Assembly: GCF_041080655.1 (NCBI RefSeq)
Contig: NZ_CP163525.1
Coordinates: 3,782,001-3,846,000 of the forward strand
Direction: 5' to 3'
From: Streptomyces sp. CG4
GTDB lineage: Bacteria > Actinomycetota > Actinomycetes > Streptomycetales > Streptomycetaceae
Length of the DNA stretch: 64,000 bases
Made by a program: the position numbers and the translations under genes. Below, one piece after another: positions 50,114 to 57,387 of this stretch. Position 1 is the stretch's first letter. Each line of letters begins with the position of its first letter. The notes beneath the pieces are model-generated. The model worked only from the letters and a program-made list of their open reading frames with translations. It did no database searches and had not been told where the DNA came from.

Positions 50114-51043
50114 CTATCGGGCGCCCGGCGCCTGGAGGATCAGCTCCCGTACACGGTCGCGCAGCCAGGCGTGGGCGGGGTCCGCGTCATGGCGCGGGTG
50201 CCAGGCGAAGCCGACGCCGACCGGCGGGAGCGGCAGCGGGACCTCGAAGGTGACCAGGCCGAGGATGGCGGCCAGCGGGCTCCCCCAGTGACTGATCAGT
50301 CCGACCAGATCGGTCTCGCGCAGCACGAACAGCGAGGCGGGGTAGGTGCCGACGCTGCCCACCACCCGGCGCTCCAGGCCCCGTTCGGCGAGCGCCTCGT
50401 CGATCGGCCCGTGCTGCTTGCCGCGCCGGGAGACGATCAGATGACCGGCCTCCCCGGCGAACCGCTCGGCCGTCAACTCCCCGGTGAGCAGCGGATGTCC
50501 GGCCCGTACGACGCCCAGCATGCGTTCCTCGTACACCGTCTCCACCCGCACCTCGGGCGCGCTCGTGTCGATCACCCCGACCTCCAGGTCGGCGGTGCCC
50601 TGGCGCAGGAACGGGGCGTCCACATGGCTCTCGGAGAGGAAGCGCAGCCGGATGCCGGGGGCCTCGCGGGCGGCGCGCTCGAAGAGGGCGGCGCCGAGCG
50701 TGGCGGCGATCGAGTCGTGGCCGAGGATCGTGAACGTGCGGGTCACCGTGCGCAGATCGGCGTCCCGGCCCGGCGCGAACAGGGCGCGGGCCCGCTCCAC
50801 CACCGCGCTCACCTCGGCCCGTACGGCCAGCGCGTGCGGGGTGGGCACCATCCGGCGTCCGGCGCGCACCAGGACGGGGTCGCCGAGCGCCTTGCGGATC
50901 CGGCCGAGGGTGCGGCTCATGGCGGGCTCGGACAGATGCAGCCGGTGCGCGGCGCCCTGCACGCTCTGCTCCTCCAGCAGCACGTCGAGCGCGACCAGCA
51001 GGTTCAGGTCCAGTCTCGGGTCCGGCCCGGTGGATTGCGTCAT
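50114..51043 (-). CDS. LysR-family transcriptional regulator
   Basis: The 309-residue protein has an N-terminal LysR winged helix (about 10-70): LNLLVALDVLLEEQSVQGAA, LHLSEPAMSRTLGRIRKALG, DPVLVRAGRRMVPTPHA. The effector domain has two alpha/beta lobes (TFTILGHDSIAATLGAALFE, ADLEVGVIDTS). It is divergent from a drug-efflux-type MFS gene with 123 bp between; LysR proteins usually control such a divergent neighbour. A TGCA-N5-TGCA motif (near 51058-51070) lies just upstream of its start and may be its binding site. Confidence 0.95.
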   Translation of the reverse strand: MTQSTGPDPRLDLNLLVALDVLLEEQSVQGAAHRLHLSEPAMSRTLGRIRKALGDPVLVRAGRRMVPTPHALAVRAEVSAVVERARALFAPGRDADLRTVTRTFTILGHDSIAATLGAALFERAAREAPGIRLRFLSESHVDAPFLRQGTADLEVGVIDTSAPEVRVETVYEERMLGVVRAGHPLLTGELTAERFAGEAGHLIVSRRGKQHGPIDEALAERGLERRVVGSVGTYPASLFVLRETDLVGLISHWGSPLAAILGLVTFEVPLPLPPVGVGFAWHPRHDADPAHAWLRDRVRELILQAPGAR

Positions 51044-51107
51044 GTGCAGGCATCCCTTGCAAAGATTGCACTGGAAAGCAGGTCAGCGGCGAGCCTACGG
51101 TGAGGGC

Positions 51108-51147
51108 GATCCCGACACCACTTCCTGGATCCCGACACCACTTTCTC
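51108..51147. repeat. 20-bp tandem repeats upstream of the MFS gene
   Basis: GATCCCGACACCACTTCCTG (51108-51127) is followed directly by GATCCCGACACCACTTTCTC (51128-51147); the first 16 bases are identical. They lie 20-59 nt before the MFS start, in the LysR-MFS divergent region. Confidence 0.6.
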
Positions 51148-51166
51148 GAAGCTCCCGGGAGGAGCC

Positions 51167-52564
51167 GTGCCCACGCACGCCCTGAAACGCCCCACCCGGC
51201 TCGCGCTGTGCGCCTGTGTCCTGGTCGCACAGAGCATGGTCGCCGCCATCAACCTCCTCATCCCGCAACTGAGTTCATCGCCCCTGCACCCCACGCACAC
51301 CGAGATCCTGTGGACGGTCGACGCGTATGTCATCGTCTTCGCGGGCCTGTTGATCCCGGCCGGCGCGCTCGGTGACCGATACGGCCGCAAGGGCGCCCTG
51401 CTCGCCGGGCTCGCCCTGTTCGCGGCGGGCGCCGCCACGAGTGCCCTCGCCACCGGCCCGGCCGCGCTGATAGCGGGCCGGGGCCTGTCCGGCGCCGGAG
51501 CCGCCCTGATCACACCGGCGACCCTGTCGATCCTCATGCACCTGTCCGCACCCGGGCACCGGGCCCGTTCGATGGGCGCCTGGACGCTGTCGATCGGCCT
51601 GGGCGGCGCAGCGGGCAACCTGGGCGGCGGCCTGGCCGGTCAATTCCTCGGCTGGCGCGCCCTGTTCGCGGTCATGGTCCCGCTCGCGGCCGTACTCGCC
51701 GCGTCCGTCGCGATCACCGTCCCGCGCACCGAACGCCCGGCCCGCAGCAACCCCGACCTGCTCGGCACCCTGCTGCTGACGGCGGGCCTGGTCGCCGTCC
51801 TGTTCGGCATCATCGAGGGCTCCACCTACGGCTGGGCCTCGGCCCGTATCCTCGGCGCCTTCGCGACGGGCGCGGTGCTCGTGGCGGCCTTCACGGCACA
51901 CGCCCTGCGCGCACCCGCGCCTCTCTTCGACCCGCGCGTCTTCGCCTCCGCCCGGCTGCGGGCGTCCTCCCTCGGCACGGCCACCGGCTTCTTCGGCCTG
52001 TTCGCCCTGTTCTTCGTCAACTCGCAGTATCTGCAGGACCTGAAGGGCTTCGGCGCGGCCGTCACCGGCGTCGCGATCCTGCCGCTGCCGGTCGGCATGG
52101 CGGTCGCCCAGCGGCTGGCCACCCGCTGGGCGGGCCGCCCCCGCGCGGTCATCGGCACCGGACTCACCCTGATCGGCCTCGGCCTGCTCAGTGTGTCCAC
52201 CGCCGACGCGGGCACCCCCTACGCGGTGTACGCCTGCTGGCTGCTGGTCATCGCGGCCGGTACCGGCCTGTCCATGCCGGCCCTGACCCTCGGCGTGGTC
52301 ACCTCGCTCCCCGCCCACCAGGCGGGCCTCGGCTCGGGCCTGGGCACCACGGCCCGCGAGACCGGCGCGGCGCTGGGCGTCGCCGTCACCGGCACGGTCC
52401 TGTCGGCCCACACCGACCTGACGCACGGCATGGGACCGGCCCTGCGCACGGTGGGGGTGGTGGTGCTGGTGGCTACGGCGCTGGTGGTGGCGGGCTACGG
52501 AACTCGGGCACCCAGTCCCACGGTGGCGGAAGATCGGGAGCGGGAGCTGTCCCGTGCGAGTTGA
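51167..52564 (+). CDS. DHA2-type MFS transporter (drug efflux, 14 helices)
   Basis: The 465-residue protein has about 14 membrane helices. Family motifs seen: LWTVDAYVIVFAGLLIPAGA with GDRYGRKGALL (motif A), GRGLSGAGAALITPATLSIL, and motif C-like LGGAAGNLGGGLAGQFLGWR. The family exports drugs or dyes with proton antiport. GTG 51167 has GGGAGGAG 4 nt upstream. Its last 92 bp are antisense to the 3' end of the Hsp70-type gene from the other side. Confidence 0.94.
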   Translation: MPTHALKRPTRLALCACVLVAQSMVAAINLLIPQLSSSPLHPTHTEILWTVDAYVIVFAGLLIPAGALGDRYGRKGALLAGLALFAAGAATSALATGPAALIAGRGLSGAGAALITPATLSILMHLSAPGHRARSMGAWTLSIGLGGAAGNLGGGLAGQFLGWRALFAVMVPLAAVLAASVAITVPRTERPARSNPDLLGTLLLTAGLVAVLFGIIEGSTYGWASARILGAFATGAVLVAAFTAHALRAPAPLFDPRVFASARLRASSLGTATGFFGLFALFFVNSQYLQDLKGFGAAVTGVAILPLPVGMAVAQRLATRWAGRPRAVIGTGLTLIGLGLLSVSTADAGTPYAVYACWLLVIAAGTGLSMPALTLGVVTSLPAHQAGLGSGLGTTARETGAALGVAVTGTVLSAHTDLTHGMGPALRTVGVVVLVATALVVAGYGTRAPSPTVAEDRERELSRAS

Positions 52565-53510
52565 AGGACCGGCTCCTGCGAAGCAGTGGCTCGGCGAGCT
52601 GCTCCAGGTGCCGGGCCTCCCGCTCGGCACCTACTCGTACCAGCCCATGGAGGGCGCCGGGCAGGCCCCGGATGTCCGGGGCGAGATCGGCCCGGGTCCA
52701 TCCGAGGATCTGGGCCAGCACGCCGGAGACCGGGCGCATGTCCGCAGTACCCAGCAGATACACGTCGGCGACGACGAGCCCCACGGTGATGTCGTCCCAA
52801 GGCCGGTCCGCGCCGGGCAGGGTGAGCAGCAACTGCAGGGACTCCGCGAGGGCGTGGGCGCCTTCCTCTCGCCGGCCGGTTTCGAAGAGGAACCGCGCGA
52901 TACGCAGGCGGATGCCGGACAGGCGCCGGTGGACGTTCCCGGCAGAGGAGTGCGAGGCGGCTTCGAGGCGGGCGGCCTCGTGTTCGGCTTCCCTGGCCAG
53001 GCGGTCGATCTCCGCCGGGATGTCGAGATCCGCAAGGCGGGTCGGCACAGGGGCATCGGTGCCGCCGGACGTGCGGAACGCGGGATCGAGGGGCTCGACG
53101 TCGTACACCGTCCAGCCGCCCAGCAGCAGATCGAGGGTCTGGTCACGGCTCCAGACCGGCTTCCGGTAGTACTGGTTGAGCTGGTAGAGGCGGTAGGCCG
53201 CGTTCGTGCGATCGGCCACGCAGAGCAGGAACACCCCGTTCACGTCGATTTCCAGGGTCACTTCCAGCCGCACCTCCGCCTGTGCCGCCGGGAAGGACAC
53301 GGTGCCGATCTCGACGTCCTTGTCCGATGTCTTGGACCTCTCGACGACGGGCAGGACGATGTCGGCGCCCTCGGCACCCACGAACGTGAAGTCGGCGCCG
53401 CCTCTGGTCGGGATGGACGACAGCCGCCCGACCAGCACCTGCGTGGGACCGTCCGCGTCCGGAGCCTTCCTCGTCCGGCCCGAGGACGGTCGTCCCCGAT
53501 CGGAGAACAC
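52473..53510 (-). CDS. Hsp70-type C-terminal part of the frame-broken caspase-Hsp70 gene
   Basis: This frame continues the caspase-Hsp70 protein. It opens with a linker (SDRGRPSSGRTRKAPDADGP), then an Hsp70 substrate-binding beta-domain (DVEIGTVSFPA, then EVRLEVTLEIDVNGVFLLCV, like the family's DIDANGILNV), then about 170 helical residues (DIPAEIDRLAREAEHEAARL, RIARFLFETGRREEGAHALA). It is shifted by one base relative to the upstream frame. GTG 53510 with GGGGGA 10 nt upstream could start a separate 345-residue protein, but the content shows it belongs to the same ancestral chain. The stop lies inside the 3' end of the convergent MFS gene (92-bp overlap). Confidence 0.75.
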   Translation of the reverse strand: MFSDRGRPSSGRTRKAPDADGPTQVLVGRLSSIPTRGGADFTFVGAEGADIVLPVVERSKTSDKDVEIGTVSFPAAQAEVRLEVTLEIDVNGVFLLCVADRTNAAYRLYQLNQYYRKPVWSRDQTLDLLLGGWTVYDVEPLDPAFRTSGGTDAPVPTRLADLDIPAEIDRLAREAEHEAARLEAASHSSAGNVHRRLSGIRLRIARFLFETGRREEGAHALAESLQLLLTLPGADRPWDDITVGLVVADVYLLGTADMRPVSGVLAQILGWTRADLAPDIRGLPGALHGLVRVGAEREARHLEQLAEPLLRRSRSFNSHGTAPAPDLPPPWDWVPEFRSPPPPAP

Positions 53511-55483
53511 CTGATGCCGATCCCCCGGTGGCTGAGATCCAGGAGCAGGGGGAACGGTCCGGCCCGCGTTGCCGATGCGCCGGCGAGGAGCGACGAGTAC
53601 AGGGCCAGACCGTGACCGACCGCCAGATCCTGGTACTGCTCGACGAACTCGACGTCGTCGAGCATGTCCTCCAGGCTCTCCCGCACGGTGAAGATCTTGC
53701 CGCCGAGCCCGGTGAGCAGGACCACGCCGAGGGGACCGCTCACCAGCCCGCTCTCGTACGCGTCCTCGACGGCCGTCCGCACCACGCCGGCGAAGCGCGC
53801 GGTCAACTCGGCGCATGCTTCGCGGAATTCGGCGCGGCCGACGGTGAAGCGGTAGGACAGCACCTGGCTGCCGATCTCCATGTCCTGGATCACTACGGCG
53901 GCCGACTCGTCCTCGGTGAGCACGTGTTTGGCCCGTTCCGCCTCCCTGAGGATCTGGGCCCCCAGCTCGACGTCGAAGATCACCGCGCTGTTCCACGCGC
54001 GCAGCCGCCGGCGGAACAGATCGGCCAGTGCCTCGTCGAAGTCGAGCCCGCCGAGGGCGTTGTCGCCGTACACGGACCTGATCTCGTAGACCCCTTCGCC
54101 GACGTCGGTGACCGCCACGTCGAGCGTGCCGCCGCCCAGGTCGACCACCAGGGCGACCCCCTCCCACTCCGGCCGGTCCAGATGCAGCAGGAGGCAGGCG
54201 ATATTGGGCTCGCCCACCATGCGCCGCACCTTCAGCCCCGCCAGCTCGAAGGCGCGCAGCAGGCTGTTGTTCTGCCGGATGCTGAAGTTCGCCGGGTACG
54301 AGATCATCACCTCGCGCGGCAGCGTGCCCAGCACGTCCTCGGCGTTCCCGCACAGGCTGCGGATCACCAGCGACGACACCAGCTCGGGCGGCAGTTCCCT
54401 GCCGTCGAGGGGCACCGTGTGATCCGTGCCCAGGTGGCGTTTGACCGCCCGTACCGTACGGCCCGCCGAGTAGCGCTCCAGGTCGACCGCGCGCGAGCCG
54501 ACCAGGTAGTCGAGGCCGGGTGCGAAGGTGACGACGGACGGCACCAGCCTGCGCCCGTCGCCGCCGGGTATGAAGTGGACCTCCGCGTCGTCGTCGGCCA
54601 CCGCGATGACGGAGTTGGTGGTGCCGAAGTCGATGGCGAAGAGGGGCCGTTCGGGGAACTTCACCCGGCTGGTGCGCAGCACCGACCGCTGTCGCAGCTC
54701 CTCCCCCACCCGCGCCGACGCCCGCCACTCGTTGCGCTTGCGCGATGAGACGACCTCGAGGTCCAGCAGGGCCGCCGGCTCCAGCCGGGAGTACGGCTGC
54801 TGCCGTGGCTTGCCGTACTCGCGGGCCAGCCGCGGCACATGGGCGGTCAGATAGCCGTCGAGCTGCCCGACCGTGATGCAGCGGCCGTCGTCGCCGAAGG
54901 CGCCGCAGAGCGCTTCGGTGAAGATGCCCGACTTCAGCCGGTCGCTCTCGTAGGAGCTGGTGCCCGGCGCGCACGAGCAGAAGGAGACGACTCCGGGCGG
55001 GCAGAGCCGTTCGACGTCGACCTTCCGGGTCGCGGGGAAGAGGGACTTGCCGCCGGCGAGCGGGGTGCGGCAGGCGTCCAGGAGCAGTACCACGTGCCGG
55101 GCACCGGTCGCCCGCAGCATGCGCAGGAGGAACGCGAAGTTGAGGCTGGTGGGCGCCAGGGCGTCGGTGAGGGTCTCCCGGGTGATCAGGTAGTCCTCGC
55201 CGTCCGCCGTCGAGTGGCAGCCGTGGCCGCTGAAGAAGAAGTACAGCCGGTCGATGGGGGCCGCGGCGTACTTGGCCAGCCTGGACAGGGTGTGGATGAC
55301 GTTGTACCGGGTGGGCTCGGCCTCCGGCAGCCCGTCGGCGAAGGTGAAGACGGCCTCGTCGGACACGTCCATGGCGTCCAGGAACACCTGGCGCATGCGC
55401 TGTGCGTCGAGGTGGGCGAACCTCAGGTCCGCGATGTCGTCGTCCTCGTAGTGAGAGCAGCCCACGGCCAGGGCCACGTTCAC
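53258..55483 (-). CDS. Caspase (C14)-Hsp70 fusion protein, frame lost near the end
   Basis: Residues 1-240 form a caspase-like peptidase with the His-Cys dyad: His in YFFFSGHGCHS and Cys in VVLLLDACRTP. Residues about 280-640 form an Hsp70 ATPase domain: phosphate-1 FAIDFGTTNSVIAVADDD, phosphate-2 VVDLGGGTLDVAV and adenosine motif VLLTGLGGKIFTVRE. After LLLDLSHRGIGI (about nt 53525) this frame turns into Arg-rich nonsense for about 90 codons; the Hsp70 continuation is in another frame (52473-53510). One base missing in about 53510-53530 would explain it, for example in the C5 run at 53522-53526. GTG 55483 overlaps the stop of the Trypco1 gene (GTGA), so the two are coupled. Confidence 0.85.
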   Translation of the reverse strand: MNVALAVGCSHYEDDDIADLRFAHLDAQRMRQVFLDAMDVSDEAVFTFADGLPEAEPTRYNVIHTLSRLAKYAAAPIDRLYFFFSGHGCHSTADGEDYLITRETLTDALAPTSLNFAFLLRMLRATGARHVVLLLDACRTPLAGGKSLFPATRKVDVERLCPPGVVSFCSCAPGTSSYESDRLKSGIFTEALCGAFGDDGRCITVGQLDGYLTAHVPRLAREYGKPRQQPYSRLEPAALLDLEVVSSRKRNEWRASARVGEELRQRSVLRTSRVKFPERPLFAIDFGTTNSVIAVADDDAEVHFIPGGDGRRLVPSVVTFAPGLDYLVGSRAVDLERYSAGRTVRAVKRHLGTDHTVPLDGRELPPELVSSLVIRSLCGNAEDVLGTLPREVMISYPANFSIRQNNSLLRAFELAGLKVRRMVGEPNIACLLLHLDRPEWEGVALVVDLGGGTLDVAVTDVGEGVYEIRSVYGDNALGGLDFDEALADLFRRRLRAWNSAVIFDVELGAQILREAERAKHVLTEDESAAVVIQDMEIGSQVLSYRFTVGRAEFREACAELTARFAGVVRTAVEDAYESGLVSGPLGVVLLTGLGGKIFTVRESLEDMLDDVEFVEQYQDLAVGHGLALYSSLLAGASATRAGPFPLLLDLSHRGIGIRCSPIGDDRPRAGRGRLRTRTVPRRCWSGGCRPSRPEAAPTSRSWVPRAPTSSCPSSRGPRHRTRTSRSAPCPSRRHRRRCGWK

Positions 55484-55836
55484 GGCGTGCCGCCCTGCTT
55501 TCGCTGGAAGATCAGCTTCATGCCGCCGTTCACCTCGGCGGAGGCGGCGCCGACCAGCCGTACCTCACCCTTGCCCGTGACCTGGACGTGGACCTCGAGG
55601 CCGGTCAGTTCGAGGGTGTCCGACGCGGTGGAGGCCTGGTCGAAGACCCCGCCGACGTACTGGCAGAGATCGGCGACACCGCGGGCGAGGACGTCGGAGC
55701 TGATCCGGGTCACCTGCGTGACGGCCGCCCTGGTACGGCCGAAGACGGATTTCTCACCGTCGTCCACTCCGTAGTCGACGGTGATGACGGGGAGTTCTGG
55801 ACCGGGCGGCTCTGCACCGGAGTGTGCGCTGCTCAT
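55480..55836 (-). CDS. Trypco1/CU044_2847-like conflict-system component
   Basis: The 118-residue protein has the pattern of the CU044_2847 family (trypsin-co-occurring domain 1): ITVDYGVDDGEKSV at the start, a central helix (DVLARGVADLCQYVGGVFDQ), then LEVHVQVTGKGEVRLVGAAS and AEVNGGMKLIFQRK. In the literature such constant components sit next to varied effectors (trypsin, caspase, Hsp70 and others) in predicted conflict systems; the role is not known experimentally. Its TGA overlaps the effector GTG (GTGA), so the ratio of the two proteins is translationally fixed. ATG 55836 is the only good start. Confidence 0.8.
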   Translation of the reverse strand: MSSAHSGAEPPGPELPVITVDYGVDDGEKSVFGRTRAAVTQVTRISSDVLARGVADLCQYVGGVFDQASTASDTLELTGLEVHVQVTGKGEVRLVGAASAEVNGGMKLIFQRKQGGTP

Positions 55837-55920
55837 GAGCTCAGTCTGCTGAGCGATGACCCTTCAGGACCCCGGAACGCCCAACTCCGCACGGGGAGGC
55901 GGCCGGCGGCCGAACGCACG

Positions 55921-55954
55921 CGGGCCCCGCTCCGAAGAACCGGAGCGGGGCCCG
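55921..55954 (-). terminator. Strong hairpin between mdh and the conflict locus
   Basis: CGGGCCCCGCTCCG (55921-55934) pairs perfectly with CGGAGCGGGGCCCG (55941-55954) across a 6-nt loop. It lies 35 nt after the mdh stop on the minus strand and probably terminates mdh. There is no T-run. Confidence 0.8.
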
Positions 55955-55988
55955 TGGCCGTCCTACGCCGTCGGCGCCGGACGCGTAC

Positions 55989-56978
55989 TCAGATCAGGCC
56001 GAGCGCGCGGACCGCCTCGCGCTCCTCCTCGAGCTCCTTCACCGACGCGTCGATGCGGGCGCGGGAGAACTCGTTGATGTCCAGGCCCTGGACGATCTCG
56101 TACGCGCCGTCCTTGGTGGTGACCGGGAAGGAGGAGATCAGGCCCTCCGGGACGCCGTAGGAGCCGTCCGACGGGATGCCCATGGAGGTCCAGTTGCCCT
56201 CGGCCGTGCCGTTGACCCAGGTGTACACGTGGTCGATGGCGGCGTTGGCGGCGGAGGCGGCCGACGACGCACCGCGGGCCTCGATGATCGCGGCACCGCG
56301 CTTGGCGACGGTCGGGATGAAGTCCTCGGCCAGCCACTTCTCGTCGTTCACGACCTCGGCGGCGTTCTTGCCGGCGACCGTGGCGTGGAAGATGTCCGGG
56401 TACTGGGTGGCGGAGTGGTTGCCCCAGATGGTCAGGCGCTTGATGTCGGCGACCGTGGAGCCCGTCTTCTTCGCGAGCTGGGTCAGCGCGCGGTTGTGGT
56501 CCAGGCGGGTCATCGCGGTGAAGCGCTCGGCCGGGACGTCCGGCGCGGCGGCCTGCGCGATGAGCGCGTTGGTGTTGGCCGGGTTGCCGACGACGAGGAC
56601 CTTGATGTCGTCCGCGGCGTGGTCGTTGATGGCCTTGCCCTGCGGCTTGAAGATGCCGCCGTTGGCCTCCAGCAGGTCGCCGCGCTCCATGCCCTTGGTG
56701 CGCGGGCGGGCGCCCACGAGGAGGGCTACGTTGGCGCCGTCGAAGGCGACGTTCGGGTCGTCGCTGATCTCAATGCCCTGGAGGAGGGGGAAGGCGCAGT
56801 CGTCCAGCTCCATGGCCGTGCCCTCGGCGGCCTTCAGCGCCGGGGTGATCTCCAGAAGGCGAAGCCTGACCGGCACGTCCGCGCCGAGCAGCTGGCCGGA
56901 GGCGATGCGGAAGAGCAGGGCGTAACCGATCTGGCCGGCCGCGCCGGTGACGGTGACGTTCACGGGAGTGCGGGTCAT
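55989..56978 (-). CDS. mdh: Malate dehydrogenase
   Basis: The 329-residue protein has the NAD-binding VTVTGAAGQIGYALLFRIAS, the dimer/substrate motif LVGARPRTKGMERGDLLEAN, VVGNPANTNALIA, and the active-site region TRLDHNRALTQLAKKTG with IWGNHSATQYPD (catalytic His in GNHS). It converts malate to oxaloacetate in the TCA cycle. ATG 56978 has GGAGA 6 nt upstream. It is monocistronic, with its own terminator. Confidence 0.98.
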   Translation of the reverse strand: MTRTPVNVTVTGAAGQIGYALLFRIASGQLLGADVPVRLRLLEITPALKAAEGTAMELDDCAFPLLQGIEISDDPNVAFDGANVALLVGARPRTKGMERGDLLEANGGIFKPQGKAINDHAADDIKVLVVGNPANTNALIAQAAAPDVPAERFTAMTRLDHNRALTQLAKKTGSTVADIKRLTIWGNHSATQYPDIFHATVAGKNAAEVVNDEKWLAEDFIPTVAKRGAAIIEARGASSAASAANAAIDHVYTWVNGTAEGNWTSMGIPSDGSYGVPEGLISSFPVTTKDGAYEIVQGLDINEFSRARIDASVKELEEEREAVRALGLI

Positions 56979-57387
56979 GGCGTTCTCCGTATGACAGCTG
57001 GCGGTGGGGCGTCCCTGCCCCGGGCGGATGATCGATCTCTTGGCGTCAAGAGAGATCCAGCGGTCAGGCTATCGCGCATCCGGCATGCGAGACGTACGGG
57101 GCCCTGTGGCTCACCCCACAAGGCGCAACGAGGGCGCACGCGTGTCGAACGAAAGGGCGGCCGCCCGTCCGGGAGAGGGGGAGAGGACGGAGGCGGCCGC
57201 CGGGTGGGGGTACCGGATCGCCGGACTCCCGTGGGGGTATCCCACGCGTGCCCAGGATCCGCCCTCCCATGCGCCCGTGCCCGGAATTTCACCCACCAGT
57301 TTTCCGGCCCCTTTTCCGGCCCCTTTTTCGGGCCCTCTTCCAGCCCCGCGTACCGCCACGTACTCCCTCATGCACCCCGTCCGCGTC
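56979..57387. other. mdh promoter region and gap
   Basis: No gene is supported in these 409 bp. The mdh promoter must be in the right part of 56979-57100. At 57300-57335 there are two perfect 12-bp tandem copies of TTTTCCGGCCCC (57300-57311, 57312-57323) and a degenerate third, a local repeat of unknown role downstream of the XRE/DUF2690 gene. Confidence 0.5.

Noticed and set aside
53258..53510. Arg-rich C-terminus of the caspase-Hsp70 first frame as a real domain
   Set aside because: Its composition is typical of out-of-frame high-GC DNA, and the other frame over the same bases has clear Hsp70 substrate-domain sequence.
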